From CAZUVM01 sp964623885 (GTDB lineage Bacteria > Verrucomicrobiota > Verrucomicrobiia > Limisphaerales > UBA8199): a stretch of DNA of 42,796 nucleotides. A model generated the notes under the pieces. The model was not told the DNA's origin, searched no databases, and worked only from the letters and a program-made list of their open reading frames with translations. Both the position numbers and the translations under genes were made by a program. The stretch spans positions 1 to 42,796 of the forward strand of contig CAZUVM010000172.1 of NCBI GenBank assembly GCA_964623885.1, in the 5' to 3' direction. Below are positions 15,910 through 24,985 of this stretch, in pieces; within the stretch, counting starts at the first letter, position 1; each line of letters begins with the position of its first letter.

Positions 15910-16935
15910 ATGCCCCTAACAAACCAAATCCTCATCGCCACACGCGGAAGTGCGCTGGCCCTGGCCCAGGCCAACATGGTGCTGGCGCAATGCCGGGCGG
16001 CTTTTCCGAAACTGAGTTTTGAACTCAAAATAATTAAAACGACAGGCGACAAGCTGCAGACCGCGTCGCTGGCCCAGGAAGGCAAGGTATTGCCCAAGGG
16101 GTTGTTCACCAAGGAACTTGAAGTTGCGTTGTTGAAGCACCGGGCGGACTTGGCGGTGCACAGTTTAAAGGACCTGCCAACGGAGTTGCCGTCCGGTTTA
16201 AAACTGGGGGCGGTCGGCAAACGGGCGGATGTTCGGGACGTGTTGATTTACCGCGATGCTGCATGGCTGCGTGCGAACGAGGCAGACACGAAATCGGTAG
16301 AGTGGACGCCAGGCCAATCGGCGCGGCGCGGTTTCGACGCGGGCCTCAAAATCAAGGACTTGCCTGCTGGCGCAGTCGTCGCTACCAGCAGCACGCGACG
16401 CCGAGCCCAGTTGCTCACGCATAATCCGAAACTTAAATCACCAGACATTCGTGGAAATGTCGTAACCCGCATGCAAAAGCTGGCCGAGCGTGCCGAACTG
16501 GACGCCACAATTCTGGCGCTCGCCGGTCTAACCCGACTGAGTTTTCGGATCACGGCCGAGGCCAGGCTGGAAGGTGATGCGGTGCCCGATGGCTTGCTCG
16601 CAACGGTGTTGGAGCCCGAAGTGATGTTGCCGTGCGTTGGTCAGGGAGCCATCGGTATTGAGGTTCGGTCGGAGGACGAGCGCATTGCGACGATTTGCGA
16701 GCGTTTGAACCATTTCAATACCTGCCAAAGTGTTACTGCCGAGCGCGCTTTTTTGGCGGCAATGGGCGGCGGCTGCCAGAGCCCCGTGGCGGCTTACGCT
16801 GAAGTCATCGGCGAGAAACTCCGGATGCGGGCCCTTTCGTTCACCGCCGGCCCGCTGCGTCGCGCCGAAGGCTCGCGTCCTTTGAAAGAGGCGGCTGAGC
16901 TGGGTCAGCAACTGGCGGCGGAGTTGAAGACGTAG
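15910..16935 (+). CDS. hemC: Hydroxymethylbilane synthase (porphobilinogen deaminase)
   Basis: Joins four porphobilinogen units into hydroxymethylbilane in the cytoplasm. The N-terminus ILIATRGSALALAQANMV, the substrate-binding HSLKDLPTELPSGL, and ATSSTRRRAQL are diagnostic. The dipyrromethane cofactor cysteine is C289 in MGGGCQSPVAAY. An insertion of about 25-30 residues follows VLIYRDAAWLRA and precedes LPAGAVVATSS, which explains the length of 341 residues against about 310. It starts 30 bp after hemA and is probably co-transcribed. Its TAG is 1 bp from the stop codon of the convergent phosphoesterase gene. No hemD is visible downstream. Confidence 0.96.
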   Translation: MPLTNQILIATRGSALALAQANMVLAQCRAAFPKLSFELKIIKTTGDKLQTASLAQEGKVLPKGLFTKELEVALLKHRADLAVHSLKDLPTELPSGLKLGAVGKRADVRDVLIYRDAAWLRANEADTKSVEWTPGQSARRGFDAGLKIKDLPAGAVVATSSTRRRAQLLTHNPKLKSPDIRGNVVTRMQKLAERAELDATILALAGLTRLSFRITAEARLEGDAVPDGLLATVLEPEVMLPCVGQGAIGIEVRSEDERIATICERLNHFNTCQSVTAERAFLAAMGGGCQSPVAAYAEVIGEKLRMRALSFTAGPLRRAEGSRPLKEAAELGQQLAAELKT

Positions 16936-16936
16936 G

Positions 16937-18127
16937 CTACGGCTGTTGCTGCAGGCGGTAAAAGCGTGTCGCTACATTCGTGACGGAGTAATCGAGGAAA
17001 GTGAATGTGTTGGTGCTGACGCAATTTGTGCCGATTGCCGTCCACTCGCTGAGATCGCTCGTGGCTTGGATGATGTTCGTCATCCCTGGCACAATTCCAA
17101 CTGCTGTTAAAGAAATACCTCCAGCTGGCGCGCTCATGATATTCCTGAAACCATAATAATAGAACAAATCACTCAGATCTCTTGCGTTGGCGGCATCGTT
17201 AAGCAGCGGAGCCACTCCAAAAATCTCCTGGACTGTGCGGACGAGCGAGCTGTGGGTGTAATACAGGTGATTGGAATAGCCGTTGCCCCAGGCCAGCGGC
17301 GACAGCGCCAGCAGACCGATCGGACCATCGCCGATCCCGGACTCGTCCCAAGTAATAAACAGCGCGCCATTGTTGGTATAGGCCGCCGAGGCCATAATCT
17401 TGGGCACTTCGGCAGCCAGCCAGGTATCGCCTTGTTGTACCGGGTTTAGAAGCGGCGCGCAGATGTCGTGCATGTCATGACAAACGTTTGGCGTGATGAA
17501 GTTATAGCGCGCCACGGTGTTGTTGGTGAGGTCACCGGTGAGTTCCGCGTACGGGCGGATATGCGCGATGCCGTAGGGCCAGGTTGGGGTATTGGTTCCG
17601 GTGATGTCGTCAAAGTACACAAACGGGTCATGTCGCACGGCGTAGTTGTAATAATCACCCAGCGGCACGGTGTCTCCGGCAATGTCCTCCTGGTACGCTT
17701 TCCACGAAACGCCCGCGTTCTGAAGCAGCGTGACCAGATGATTGGTGCAGCTTAGATGATCCAGATAAGGAGGGTTGTCATCGAAGATGCCAAAATTCGT
17801 GCCGGCTTCGAGCCAGAGATAGCCCGATAAACTCGGATGCACACCGGGAGGATTGTAGTAGGCCTCACAGAACGAGGCCATGGGAAGCAGCGTGCCATTG
17901 ATATAGGGAGCATTTGTGCTTCCCTCGATTGAGGACCAATTGTTGTTCTCCATGACGATGACGAACACCGTCCGGATCGAAGATAAAGTGTCACCTGGGC
18001 TGATCCAGGGTATCGCCCAGGCCAACCCGATTAACAACCATCGCCTGCGGCCGAGCACATTCCATTGTTGGCCCACAACGAACGCGGAGGCAAGAACCCA
18101 ATGTCGCGCTGCCGTGGTCAACTCCAA
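16937..18127 (-). CDS. Secreted phosphoesterase (acid phosphatase/phospholipase C family)
   Basis: The core begins RTVFVIVMENNNWSSIEGS, the metal-binding opening of the phosphoesterase family that includes phospholipase C and AcpA-type acid phosphatases. It continues with HPSLSGYLWLEAG, a mid-protein CHDMHDICAP block, FITWDESG (the later metal site) and THSSLVRTVQEIFGV near the end of the domain. A basic, hydrophobic N-terminus (RRRWLLIGLAWAIPWISPGD) is a signal peptide. The start may be TTG 18127 (396 residues) or GTG 18058, which fits a signal peptide better. After the catalytic domain comes an approximately 75-residue tail with TSDLSEWTAIG and ATRFYRL, shared in style with three other secreted proteins here. 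Confidence 0.85.
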   Translation of the reverse strand: MELTTAARHWVLASAFVVGQQWNVLGRRRWLLIGLAWAIPWISPGDTLSSIRTVFVIVMENNNWSSIEGSTNAPYINGTLLPMASFCEAYYNPPGVHPSLSGYLWLEAGTNFGIFDDNPPYLDHLSCTNHLVTLLQNAGVSWKAYQEDIAGDTVPLGDYYNYAVRHDPFVYFDDITGTNTPTWPYGIAHIRPYAELTGDLTNNTVARYNFITPNVCHDMHDICAPLLNPVQQGDTWLAAEVPKIMASAAYTNNGALFITWDESGIGDGPIGLLALSPLAWGNGYSNHLYYTHSSLVRTVQEIFGVAPLLNDAANARDLSDLFYYYGFRNIMSAPAGGISLTAVGIVPGMTNIIQATSDLSEWTAIGTNCVSTNTFTFLDYSVTNVATRFYRLQQQP

Positions 18128-18193
18128 CAGTAGAACTTACAACAAGAATTAAAACCGTTTGAAAAACGAGTCGCGCCGCGATAGGCTAGCGCC

Positions 18194-19183
18194 ATGCCCA
18201 AGTTTTGGATGCGTTGCCTGGCTGCAGCGCTGTTACTCTTTCCCGTCGCCTGCGTTCACGCCGCCAGTTCTTCGTATACCATCGCCGTCATCCCCAAAGG
18301 CACGACTCACGAGTTCTGGAAAGCCATCCACGCTGGCGCGATCAAAGCCCAGCGCGAGTTGAGCCAGCCCGGCACGACAGTCGATATCATTTGGAAAGGC
18401 CCATTTCGTGAAGACGACCGCGACCAGCAAATCCAGGTGGTGGAAAACTTCATGACGCGACGCGTTAGCGCGATGGTACTGGCCCCGTTGGACTCTCAGG
18501 CCCTCGTCCGCCCGGTCCATAACGCCATCCAGGCCGGCGTGCCGATCGTGATCATGGATTCCGATCTAAAATCCGATGAGTACGTGAGCTTCGTAGCAAC
18601 CGACAATTACAAAGGCGGCGTGCTAGCCGGTGAAGAAATGGCCCGACTCCTCGGTGGGCAGGGCAATGTCATCCTGCTGCGATATCAGGTTGGCTCGGCC
18701 AGCACCGAAGCGCGTGAGAACGGTTTTCTGGACGCCTTAAAGAAGCATCCTGGCATCAAATTGATTTCTTCCGACCAGCACGCCGGCGCCACGCGCGAGC
18801 TCGCTTACCAGGCCTCACAAAATCTGCTGAACCGGTTTGGCCGCGAGGTCAACGGCGTGTTCTGTCCATGTGAACCGCCCACGATCGCCATGACCAAAGC
18901 GCTTCGCGATATCGGCCTGGGCAAAGGCAAAGTCAAAATGGTTGGTTTCGATGCCGGCTCGCAATCAGTCCTGGACATGAAGAATGGCGACCTGCAAGCC
19001 TTGGTAGTGCAGAACCCAATGCTCATGGGTTACCTCGGCGTGGCGACTGCAGTCAAACATTTGCGCGGTGAAAAGGTTGATCGCCGCATCGATACCGGTG
19101 TGCAATTGGTGACGCCGGAGAACATGAACCAACCGGAGATCAAAGAGCTGCTCTACCCGCCGCTGGACAAATATTTGCAGTGA
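18194..19183 (+). CDS. Sugar-type ABC transporter substrate-binding protein
   Basis: A periplasmic binding protein of the ribose/galactose/inositol class (Peripla_BP_4), 329 residues from ATG 18194. The signal peptide (residues 1-23) probably cleaves after VHA. A cysteine at position 20 is not in a good lipobox. The mature protein opens YTIAVIPKGTTHEFWKAIHAGA, the usual first strand and ligand-binding Trp segment, and includes AMVLAPLD, GVPIVIMDSDL, VSFVATDNYKGG and VKMVGFDAGSQSVLDMKNG. A matching permease starts 19 bp after its stop, and a myo-inositol oxygenase gene follows. Myo-inositol or a related polyol is therefore the most likely ligand (inference from context). Confidence 0.93.
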   Translation: MPKFWMRCLAAALLLFPVACVHAASSSYTIAVIPKGTTHEFWKAIHAGAIKAQRELSQPGTTVDIIWKGPFREDDRDQQIQVVENFMTRRVSAMVLAPLDSQALVRPVHNAIQAGVPIVIMDSDLKSDEYVSFVATDNYKGGVLAGEEMARLLGGQGNVILLRYQVGSASTEARENGFLDALKKHPGIKLISSDQHAGATRELAYQASQNLLNRFGREVNGVFCPCEPPTIAMTKALRDIGLGKGKVKMVGFDAGSQSVLDMKNGDLQALVVQNPMLMGYLGVATAVKHLRGEKVDRRIDTGVQLVTPENMNQPEIKELLYPPLDKYLQ

Positions 19184-19202
19184 GCGTGAACCCATCTAGT
19201 CG

Positions 19203-20267
19203 ATGACGCCGCCGGTAGGCAGCACGAAATTATTCCCGTGGAAGTGGCGAGGCGCGAAGTCTGCCGAATCGAATGCCGGTTCCCGAACCCCGATGTCCAG
19301 CCAGCCGACTCTTTCCAAGCGCCTTCTTAATATGGCGGGCCCTTTTCTGGGATTGGCGCTGGTGGTCGGTCTGTTTTCCCTTAGCCCGACCGTGCGCCCC
19401 TATTTTCTGACCGGGGCCAATTTCAAGATCATTCTCACTCAAACCGTGATCGTCGCCATCGGGAGTCTGGGCATGACCATTATCATCATCAGTGGCGGCA
19501 TCGACCTGAGCGTTGGTTCGGTGGTGGCGCTGACGAGCGTCGTCGGCGCGACCGCACTCGTTAAAGGCTATTCCCCGTGGCTTGCCGCGTTAATGACGAT
19601 TGCAGTGGGTATCGGCGTGGGCCTGCTCAACGGTCTCATCATCGGTGGTCTGCGGATGATGCCCTTTATTGTCACGCTCGGAATGATGGGTGCCGCGCGC
19701 GGAACCGCCAAATGGCTCGCCGGCAATCAAACGGTGAGCCCTTCGGATTCGCCCTTGAACAACATCATGGAATTAAAAGACCCGCTCCATTTGTTCCCTT
19801 TGCCGCTGGGCGTATGGGTGGCGCTGGGTTTGGCGGCACTGATGGTGGCCGTGCTGCGCAAGACCGTTTTTGGCCGATACATCTTCGCTCTTGGATCGAA
19901 TGAAGCTGCCGCCCGGCTTTGCGGTATCCGGGTTCAGTTCCAAAAGGGCCTTGTCTACACGGTGGCTGGATTCTTTTTCGGCCTAGCCGGTCTGATGCAG
20001 CTCTCCCGTCTGACTCAGGGCGACCCGACGGTCGCTATCGGCCTGGAGCTCGATATCATTGCCGCCGTCGTGATTGGCGGCGCTAGCCTGAGCGGCGGGA
20101 GCGGCAGCATACTAGGGTCACTCATCGGCGCGCTGATCATGGCGGTGCTGCGGAACGGTTCAAACCAAATGGGCTGGCCCAACTATATGCAGGAAATCAT
20201 CATTGGCAGCGTGATTATCATCGCGGTTGGCGTCGACAAGCTGCGCCAGCGCGCTCCGGTGCGGTAG
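19203..20267 (+). CDS. Sugar-type ABC transporter permease
   Basis: An RbsC-like inner-membrane permease (BPD_transp_2). The family signatures are GSLGMTIIIISGGIDLSVGSVVALTS, the cytoplasmic coupling motif ALGSNEAAARLCGI, and AVVIGGASLSGGSGSILGSLIGALIM, with about ten helices. ATG 19203 gives 354 residues; ATG 19293 (MSSQPTLSKRLL) or 19332 would remove a 30-43-residue extension without known counterpart and may be the real start. It forms a unit with the binding protein upstream and probably with MIOX 76 bp downstream. No RbsA-type double ATPase is encoded in the cluster, so the ATPase must lie elsewhere. Confidence 0.93.
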   Translation: MTPPVGSTKLFPWKWRGAKSAESNAGSRTPMSSQPTLSKRLLNMAGPFLGLALVVGLFSLSPTVRPYFLTGANFKIILTQTVIVAIGSLGMTIIIISGGIDLSVGSVVALTSVVGATALVKGYSPWLAALMTIAVGIGVGLLNGLIIGGLRMMPFIVTLGMMGAARGTAKWLAGNQTVSPSDSPLNNIMELKDPLHLFPLPLGVWVALGLAALMVAVLRKTVFGRYIFALGSNEAAARLCGIRVQFQKGLVYTVAGFFFGLAGLMQLSRLTQGDPTVAIGLELDIIAAVVIGGASLSGGSGSILGSLIGALIMAVLRNGSNQMGWPNYMQEIIIGSVIIIAVGVDKLRQRAPVR

Positions 20268-20343
20268 ACGGCCATTTTTCACCCTTGCGCAAGCTGGCAG
20301 GGCGAGTTAGGTAAGTAATGCGACCTATTAACAATCCTGAATT

Positions 20344-21249
20344 ATGAACGAGGCCAAGCCCGCCCCGATGGGCGTCGACGAGTGGGAAGATTTTTTGAAG
20401 GAACGCTATCCTGAACCGGGGCAGCAAAACGGCGGCAAAGCAGCCCAAGCTCCGTTCCAGGCCACGAACCCGGCGAAGAAGCAGGAAGAGTTTCGCAATT
20501 ACGAAGCCGATGCCCGTCCCTCTGTGCGCGAGTTCTATCGATTGAATCATCGTTATCAGACTTATGATTTCGGCCAGGCCAAGCGCAAAGAGTTCCTGTC
20601 CCTGAATCGTCGGAAAATGGGAGTTTGGGAAGCGCTGGAGTATTTGAATACGCTCATCGATGACAGCGATCCCGATACGGATCTGTCGCAGTTGGATCAT
20701 TTGCTGCAAACGGCCGAGCAGATCCGTCATGATGGCCACCCACGCTGGTTTATCTTGACCGGATTGATTCACGACCTGGGCAAAATCCTCTGTCTCTACG
20801 GCGAGCCGCAATGGGCGGTCGTGGGCGACACGTTCCCGGCAGGTTGTGCCTGGTCGGACAAAATCGTGTTCCACCAGTTTTTCGCGGATAATCCCGATCG
20901 CAATGAGCAGCGTTTTCAGTCGCGGCTCGGCGTGTACGAAGAGGGGTCTGGATTGGACAACGTCGCCTTGTCCTGGGGCCATGATGAATACTTATACCAG
21001 GTCGTGAAGAATTATTTGCCCCCAGAGGGACTCTACATGATTCGGTATCACTCGTTCTACCCTGCGCATAGGGATGGGGCCTATGATTACCTGATGAATG
21101 ACCGGGACCGCGAGATGTTCAAATGGGTCCGCGCCTTCAATCCTTACGATCTCTATACCAAGAGCCACCAGAAACCGAACCTGACTGAGTTGCGTCCGTT
21201 TTATGATGAGCTCATAAAGGAATACTTTCCGGACACGCTGCGTTGGTGA
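20344..21249 (+). CDS. Myo-inositol oxygenase (MIOX), eukaryote-like
   Basis: A diiron HD-type oxygenase that cleaves myo-inositol with O2 to D-glucuronate. All metal ligands known for mammalian MIOX can be placed: H119, H143/D144 (LTGLIHDLGKI), H213 (SWGHDEYLYQ), H236 (MIRYHSFYPAH) and D269 (FNPYDLYTK). The blocks EPQWAVVGDTFPAGC and LDNVALSWGHDEYLYQ, and the ending PDTLRW, are strikingly like animal and plant MIOX. Length 301 residues from ATG 20344 is normal, with about 45 extra N-terminal residues of low complexity. It follows an ABC binding protein and permease, which suggests import and oxidation of inositol. A hairpin terminator follows at about 21345. Confidence 0.95.
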   Translation: MNEAKPAPMGVDEWEDFLKERYPEPGQQNGGKAAQAPFQATNPAKKQEEFRNYEADARPSVREFYRLNHRYQTYDFGQAKRKEFLSLNRRKMGVWEALEYLNTLIDDSDPDTDLSQLDHLLQTAEQIRHDGHPRWFILTGLIHDLGKILCLYGEPQWAVVGDTFPAGCAWSDKIVFHQFFADNPDRNEQRFQSRLGVYEEGSGLDNVALSWGHDEYLYQVVKNYLPPEGLYMIRYHSFYPAHRDGAYDYLMNDRDREMFKWVRAFNPYDLYTKSHQKPNLTELRPFYDELIKEYFPDTLRW

Positions 21250-21338
21250 TAGTTGAGCTAACCCTGGCAATTGGCTTGACCACTGAGTCGGAAATCTGTC
21301 GGACTTCTTTGCAATCCTGCGGATTGTAGGCTTTCATT

Positions 21339-21367
21339 AAAAAACCCCTGAAAATACAGGGGCTTTT
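21339..21367. terminator. Rho-independent terminator, possibly bidirectional
   Basis: CCCCTG (21345-21350) pairs with CAGGGG (21357-21362) around a six-base loop, with an A-run before and CTTTT after. It lies 90 bp after MIOX and can serve it on the plus strand. A smaller CAATCC/GGATTG hairpin precedes it at 21312-21326. The rest of this 414-bp gap (21250-21663) holds only the inverted repeat at 21558; I see no gene. Confidence 0.75.
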
Positions 21368-21557
21368 GGCACATCTCGAATTACAAAGAGATTTGCAAGG
21401 TGTGTTTGCGTCGGGAGACTTTACAACCGGCAAAAATTGCGGCAAACGCTTTTACCCAGATTCATTCACGTATCGAGTTGATTTTCAAATGATTAGCTCT
21501 AAGTCCTCTTCTCCTTCTAATGACTTGGCACGGGGCGTGTTGCATGCGTTCATCAGC

Positions 21558-21614
21558 GAACGTTCCGGCCCGTGAGTCCTCGCCGGCCCGCGAGGCCGTG
21601 GGCCGGACACGTTC
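21558..21614. repeat. Intergenic inverted repeat (REP-like)
   Basis: GAACG (21558-21562) and TCCGGCCC (21564-21571) pair with GGGCCGGA (21600-21607) and CGTTC (21610-21614), with a GC-rich middle. It lies downstream of the ammonium-transporter stop and may act as its terminator or be a REP-type repeat. No T-run follows. Confidence 0.45.
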
Positions 21615-21663
21615 CTACGTCGTAACTCCCCTTATTTCAAGAGCGGCTCTTTCTGACCAAAGC

Positions 21664-23085
21664 TCAGTCGTTATAGGCGCTTTCGCCGTGCTGGCTCAGG
21701 TCGAGTCCGACTGTTTCTTCCTCCTCACTGACGCGAAGCGGCGCGAAGGCGTTGATCGCTTTCAAGATGATGAAGGTGCCCAGGCCGGCGAAGAGCATCG
21801 TGAAGCAAACTCCTTTAAGTTGATTCACGAACTGTGCCGCGCTGCCGGCGAGTGAAACCAATTGACCGTCCACTTTGCAGGTCATACCGATTTGCTCATT
21901 CACTTGCACATTGGCCAGAAATCCCAGCATCAGCATGCCCATCGTGCTGCCCAGGCCGTGCACGCCAAATACATCGAGCGAATCGTCATACTGGAATCGG
22001 CTCTTGAGCCGCGTGACGGCAAAATAGCATCCCGCCCCGGCAGCCAGGCCGATCAGGAGCGCGGATGGAATCGAAACAAAACCGGACGCGGGGGTGATCG
22101 TGGCCAGGCCAGCGACCATTCCGGACGCGGCGCCCAGTACGCTCGGCTTGCCCTTTTGCCACCACTCGCAAAACGCCCAACTGAGCGCGGCAGCCGAAGC
22201 CGAAAAATGGGTAGCAGCAAACGCGCTCGTGGCGAGCTTGCCGGCATTCACGGCGCTGCCGGCGTTGAATCCGAACCATCCGACCCAAAGCATGCCAGTC
22301 CCTATCAGGCTCAAGACAACATTGTGCGGCAACATCGGCTCGCGCGGATAGCCGAGCCGCTTGCCCAGCACCAGTGCGCACACCAGCGCCGACACTCCGG
22401 AGCTGATATGCACGACCGTGCCGCCCGCGAAATCCAGCACCGGGATTTTACCGCCGAGCGCCCAGTTGAACACACCGCCTTTACCCCACACCATATGGGC
22501 CAGCGGAAAATAAATCAGTGTGACCCAAAGCACGGTGAACGCGAGCCAGGCTTTGAACTTCATGCGCTCAGCGATGGCGCCGCTGATCAGCGCCGGGGTG
22601 ATGATCGCGAACATCATCTGGAAAAGCATGAAACTTTGCTCGGGTACCGTGGCGGCGTAATCCGGATTGGGCGTCGTGCCCACACCTCGCAACAGGAAAT
22701 GCGCAAGCGGATTGCCCCAGAACCCATTGCCTTCGCCGAACGCCATGCTGTACCCGTACAGCACCCAAAGCAGGGAAACGACACCCATCAACACCATGCT
22801 GTGCATCATTGTGGCAAGGACGTTCTTCTGCCGCACCAGCCCGCCATAGAACAGGATCAGCCCGGGAGCCGTCATCATCAGGACGAGCGCCGTGCTGACC
22901 AGAATCCACGCGTTGTCGCCGGTGTTGAGCGCAGTGCTTGAACCTACTTTGGCTTCCAGTTGTGCCAGTCTTGATTCGATCGTTGAAGGCGTCGCCTCAG
23001 CGGCCCGGGCAGAGACCATCCCCACAAACAAAAATAATATAAATGCAATGCGCGGCGTCAGGCGCCGACCCAACAGAGTGCTCAT
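21664..23085 (-). CDS. amt: Ammonium transporter (Amt family)
   Basis: A 473-residue inner-membrane ammonium channel from ATG 23085. That start gives a signal peptide (MSTLLGRRLTPRIAFILFLFVGMVSARAA) followed by a short coiled periplasmic segment before the first helix of the channel. The pore twin histidines are H226 (GGTVVHISSG) and H376 (DVFGVHGLGSTMG). GLILFYGGLVRQKNVL and GAIAERMKFKAW are typical Amt blocks. The longer open frame to 23361 is non-coding upstream sequence. No PII (glnK/glnB) gene, the usual partner, is adjacent. I looked for a sigma-54 site upstream of 23085 and saw none. Confidence 0.95.
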   Translation of the reverse strand: MSTLLGRRLTPRIAFILFLFVGMVSARAAEATPSTIESRLAQLEAKVGSSTALNTGDNAWILVSTALVLMMTAPGLILFYGGLVRQKNVLATMMHSMVLMGVVSLLWVLYGYSMAFGEGNGFWGNPLAHFLLRGVGTTPNPDYAATVPEQSFMLFQMMFAIITPALISGAIAERMKFKAWLAFTVLWVTLIYFPLAHMVWGKGGVFNWALGGKIPVLDFAGGTVVHISSGVSALVCALVLGKRLGYPREPMLPHNVVLSLIGTGMLWVGWFGFNAGSAVNAGKLATSAFAATHFSASAAALSWAFCEWWQKGKPSVLGAASGMVAGLATITPASGFVSIPSALLIGLAAGAGCYFAVTRLKSRFQYDDSLDVFGVHGLGSTMGMLMLGFLANVQVNEQIGMTCKVDGQLVSLAGSAAQFVNQLKGVCFTMLFAGLGTFIILKAINAFAPLRVSEEEETVGLDLSQHGESAYND

Positions 23086-23248
23086 GAGCGCAGATTGGAA
23101 CGGAACGCAAAAACGCCGTCGATGACAAATGTTCAACAAATCTTGCCATCCTGAACAAAAAATGGAGAGTGCCCGATTGCTCTCACCACGTACCGCCAAA
23201 ACCTCAGCGTGAGCAGTCCCGGCCCGAAGCCCCGTCCACATTACGGAG

Positions 23249-23264
23249 CGCGGGCGGTCCCGCG
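23249..23264. repeat. GC-rich hairpin in the amt/Gfo intergenic region
   Basis: CGCGGG and CCCGCG flank a CGGT loop. It lies in the 299-bp gap (23086-23384) between two divergent genes. The rest of the gap shows no gene and no clear promoter hexamers. Confidence 0.4.
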
Positions 23265-23384
23265 GCAGCGGATCCGAATTTTCTGCACCGTGGCTCAGCT
23301 CCGTTGGAGCATCGGGACGACCTACCCACCGCCCCGTTTGGAGATTGACAGGCAGGCGCACCCATAATGATGATATTGATCGCT

Positions 23385-24779
23385 ATGAACGAAACCTCCT
23401 CGAATTCTCTCTCCACGCGCCGCGAGTTTATCAAGACCACGGGCCGCATCGCGGCCGCGTCGGCTCTGGCCGGCGTAGCGCTCCCCCAGGTCCACGCCGC
23501 GAGCACCGAGTTGATCCAGATTGCACTGGTCGGTTGCGGCGGGCGCGGCAGCGGCGCCGCGGCCAATGCGCTTTCCTGCAACGGCGGGCCGCTGAAGCTG
23601 ATCGCCATGGCGGATGTTTTCGAACACAAGCTCAACGGCAGCTACAATGGAATTAAAGGCCAGCACAGTGACAAAGTCGACGTGCCGGCGGATCGCAAAT
23701 TTATCGGTTTCGACGGCTACAAAAAGGCCATGGATTGTTTGAAGCCCGGCGACATCGTGATTCTGACGACGCCGCCGGCATTTCGTTGGGTGCATTTTAC
23801 CTACGCCATCGCCAAAGGGCTGAATGTGTTCATGGAAAAGCCCGTCACTGTCGACGGCCCGGGCAGCCGCAAAATGCTGAAGCTGGCGGAAGACGCAGCC
23901 GCCAAGAACCTGAAAGTCGGTGTGGGATTGATGTCGCGCCACAGCCGGGCCTTGCAGGAACTGCAAAAACGGATCACGGACGGCGAGATCGGAGATGTGA
24001 TCCTGATGCGCGGTTATCGCATGCACGAACCGGCTGGATACGCATTTTCGACGAAATGGCCGGGCGAACCCAGCGAGTTGCTTTGGCAGATTTCGCGGTT
24101 CCACAGTTTCCTCTGGGCCAGCGGCGGCTGTTACAGCGATTTCTACATCCATCATATCGATCACCTCTGCTGGATGAAGAACTCGTGGCCAATCAAAGCC
24201 CAGGCGCTCGGCGGCCGGCATTATCGCACCAACCCCGAAGGGCAGCTCTACGTCGACCAGAACCTCGACACCTACTCGGTCGAGTACACCTTTGCCGATG
24301 GCGGCAAGATGTACATGGACGGTCGCTGCATGTATGGCTGTGAACCCATCTACTCGAGCTACGTTCATGGGGCCAAGGGCCTGGCGATCGCCTCGAAGTT
24401 CAGCGACTGTGGTTTGCCGTCGAGCATCTTTACAGGCCAGAACGCCCAACATTCCAAGCAGGTCTGGAGTTCGAACGTTCCTTCCGGCGAGCAGGATCCC
24501 TATATCAACGAATGGAACGACCTGATGGACGCGATTCGCAACGACAAAAAGTACAGCGAGGTCAAACGCGGCGTCGAAGCCAGCGTGACGACCAGCATGG
24601 GCCGCATGGCCGCGCACACCGGCCAGGAGATCTCGTTCGACGACATGCTCAATTGCGAACACGAATTCGCGCCCGGTCTCGATCAGTTGACAATGAGCTC
24701 AGCATCTCCGCTAAAAGCCGGGCCGGATGGCAAGTATCCTGTGCCTATGCCTGGGATTACCAAGAAGCGCGAGTATTGA
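23385..24779 (+). CDS. Tat-exported Gfo/Idh/MocA-family oxidoreductase
   Basis: From ATG 23385 the protein has 464 residues and opens with a twin-arginine signal (STRREFIKTTGRIAAASALAG). The Rossmann fold (IQIALVGCGGRGSGAAANAL) and the canonical substrate-site motif EKPVTVDGPGSRKML follow. The C-terminal domain has GGCYSDFYIHHIDHLCWMKN and an ending PVPMPGITKKREY, common in exported Verrucomicrobiota and Planctomycetota members. It differs clearly from the other exported paralogue at 12418, which has QKP instead of EKP, so the two probably act on different substrates. An upstream in-frame ATG at 23367 adds six residues. The 3' neighbour is a palindromic repeat. Confidence 0.92.
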   Translation: MNETSSNSLSTRREFIKTTGRIAAASALAGVALPQVHAASTELIQIALVGCGGRGSGAAANALSCNGGPLKLIAMADVFEHKLNGSYNGIKGQHSDKVDVPADRKFIGFDGYKKAMDCLKPGDIVILTTPPAFRWVHFTYAIAKGLNVFMEKPVTVDGPGSRKMLKLAEDAAAKNLKVGVGLMSRHSRALQELQKRITDGEIGDVILMRGYRMHEPAGYAFSTKWPGEPSELLWQISRFHSFLWASGGCYSDFYIHHIDHLCWMKNSWPIKAQALGGRHYRTNPEGQLYVDQNLDTYSVEYTFADGGKMYMDGRCMYGCEPIYSSYVHGAKGLAIASKFSDCGLPSSIFTGQNAQHSKQVWSSNVPSGEQDPYINEWNDLMDAIRNDKKYSEVKRGVEASVTTSMGRMAAHTGQEISFDDMLNCEHEFAPGLDQLTMSSASPLKAGPDGKYPVPMPGITKKREY

Positions 24780-24792
24780 GTTAAGGCCGGGG

Positions 24793-24884
24793 GGCCGAAA
24801 TCCGAAGGCCAAAAAGCCCGAAACACGAATTTCGAACAACAGGCTGAGCAGTCGTTTTCGATTTCGTGCTTCGGCATTCGGCCT
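24793..24884. repeat. Intergenic palindrome (CCGAA/TTCGG type)
   Basis: GGCCGAA-TCCGAAG, CCCGAA and ACACGAATTTCGAA on the left arm (24793-24836) mirror TTTTCGATTTCGTGCTTCGGCATTCGGCC on the right arm, though imperfectly. It lies directly after a Gfo/Idh/MocA gene and may double as a terminator. It shares its CCGAA/TTCGG character with the stretches at 9964 and 25579. Confidence 0.5.
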
Positions 24885-24985
24885 TGCTTCGCCCTTCGCC
24901 CTTCGAAACTTCGACCTTCCAAACTGGGGTGAACTCCGCATAACTCTCATCCTCCAGCCTCCGTTACATTCACGAGCAGACCGTC

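Noticed and set aside
19188..19197. GAACCCATCT, matching the first 10 bases of the MITE-like end (also at 24342-24351)
   Set aside because: The match stops after 10 bases, there is no partner inverted end, and the second copy is inside a coding region.
21862..22941. 359-residue frame antisense to the ammonium transporter
   Set aside because: Low-complexity, His/Arg-rich translation without domains; the transporter frame is unambiguous.
23322..24662. 446-residue frame antisense to a Gfo/Idh/MocA gene
   Set aside because: The opposite strand encodes a full Tat signal and catalytic motif; the antisense product matches nothing known to me.
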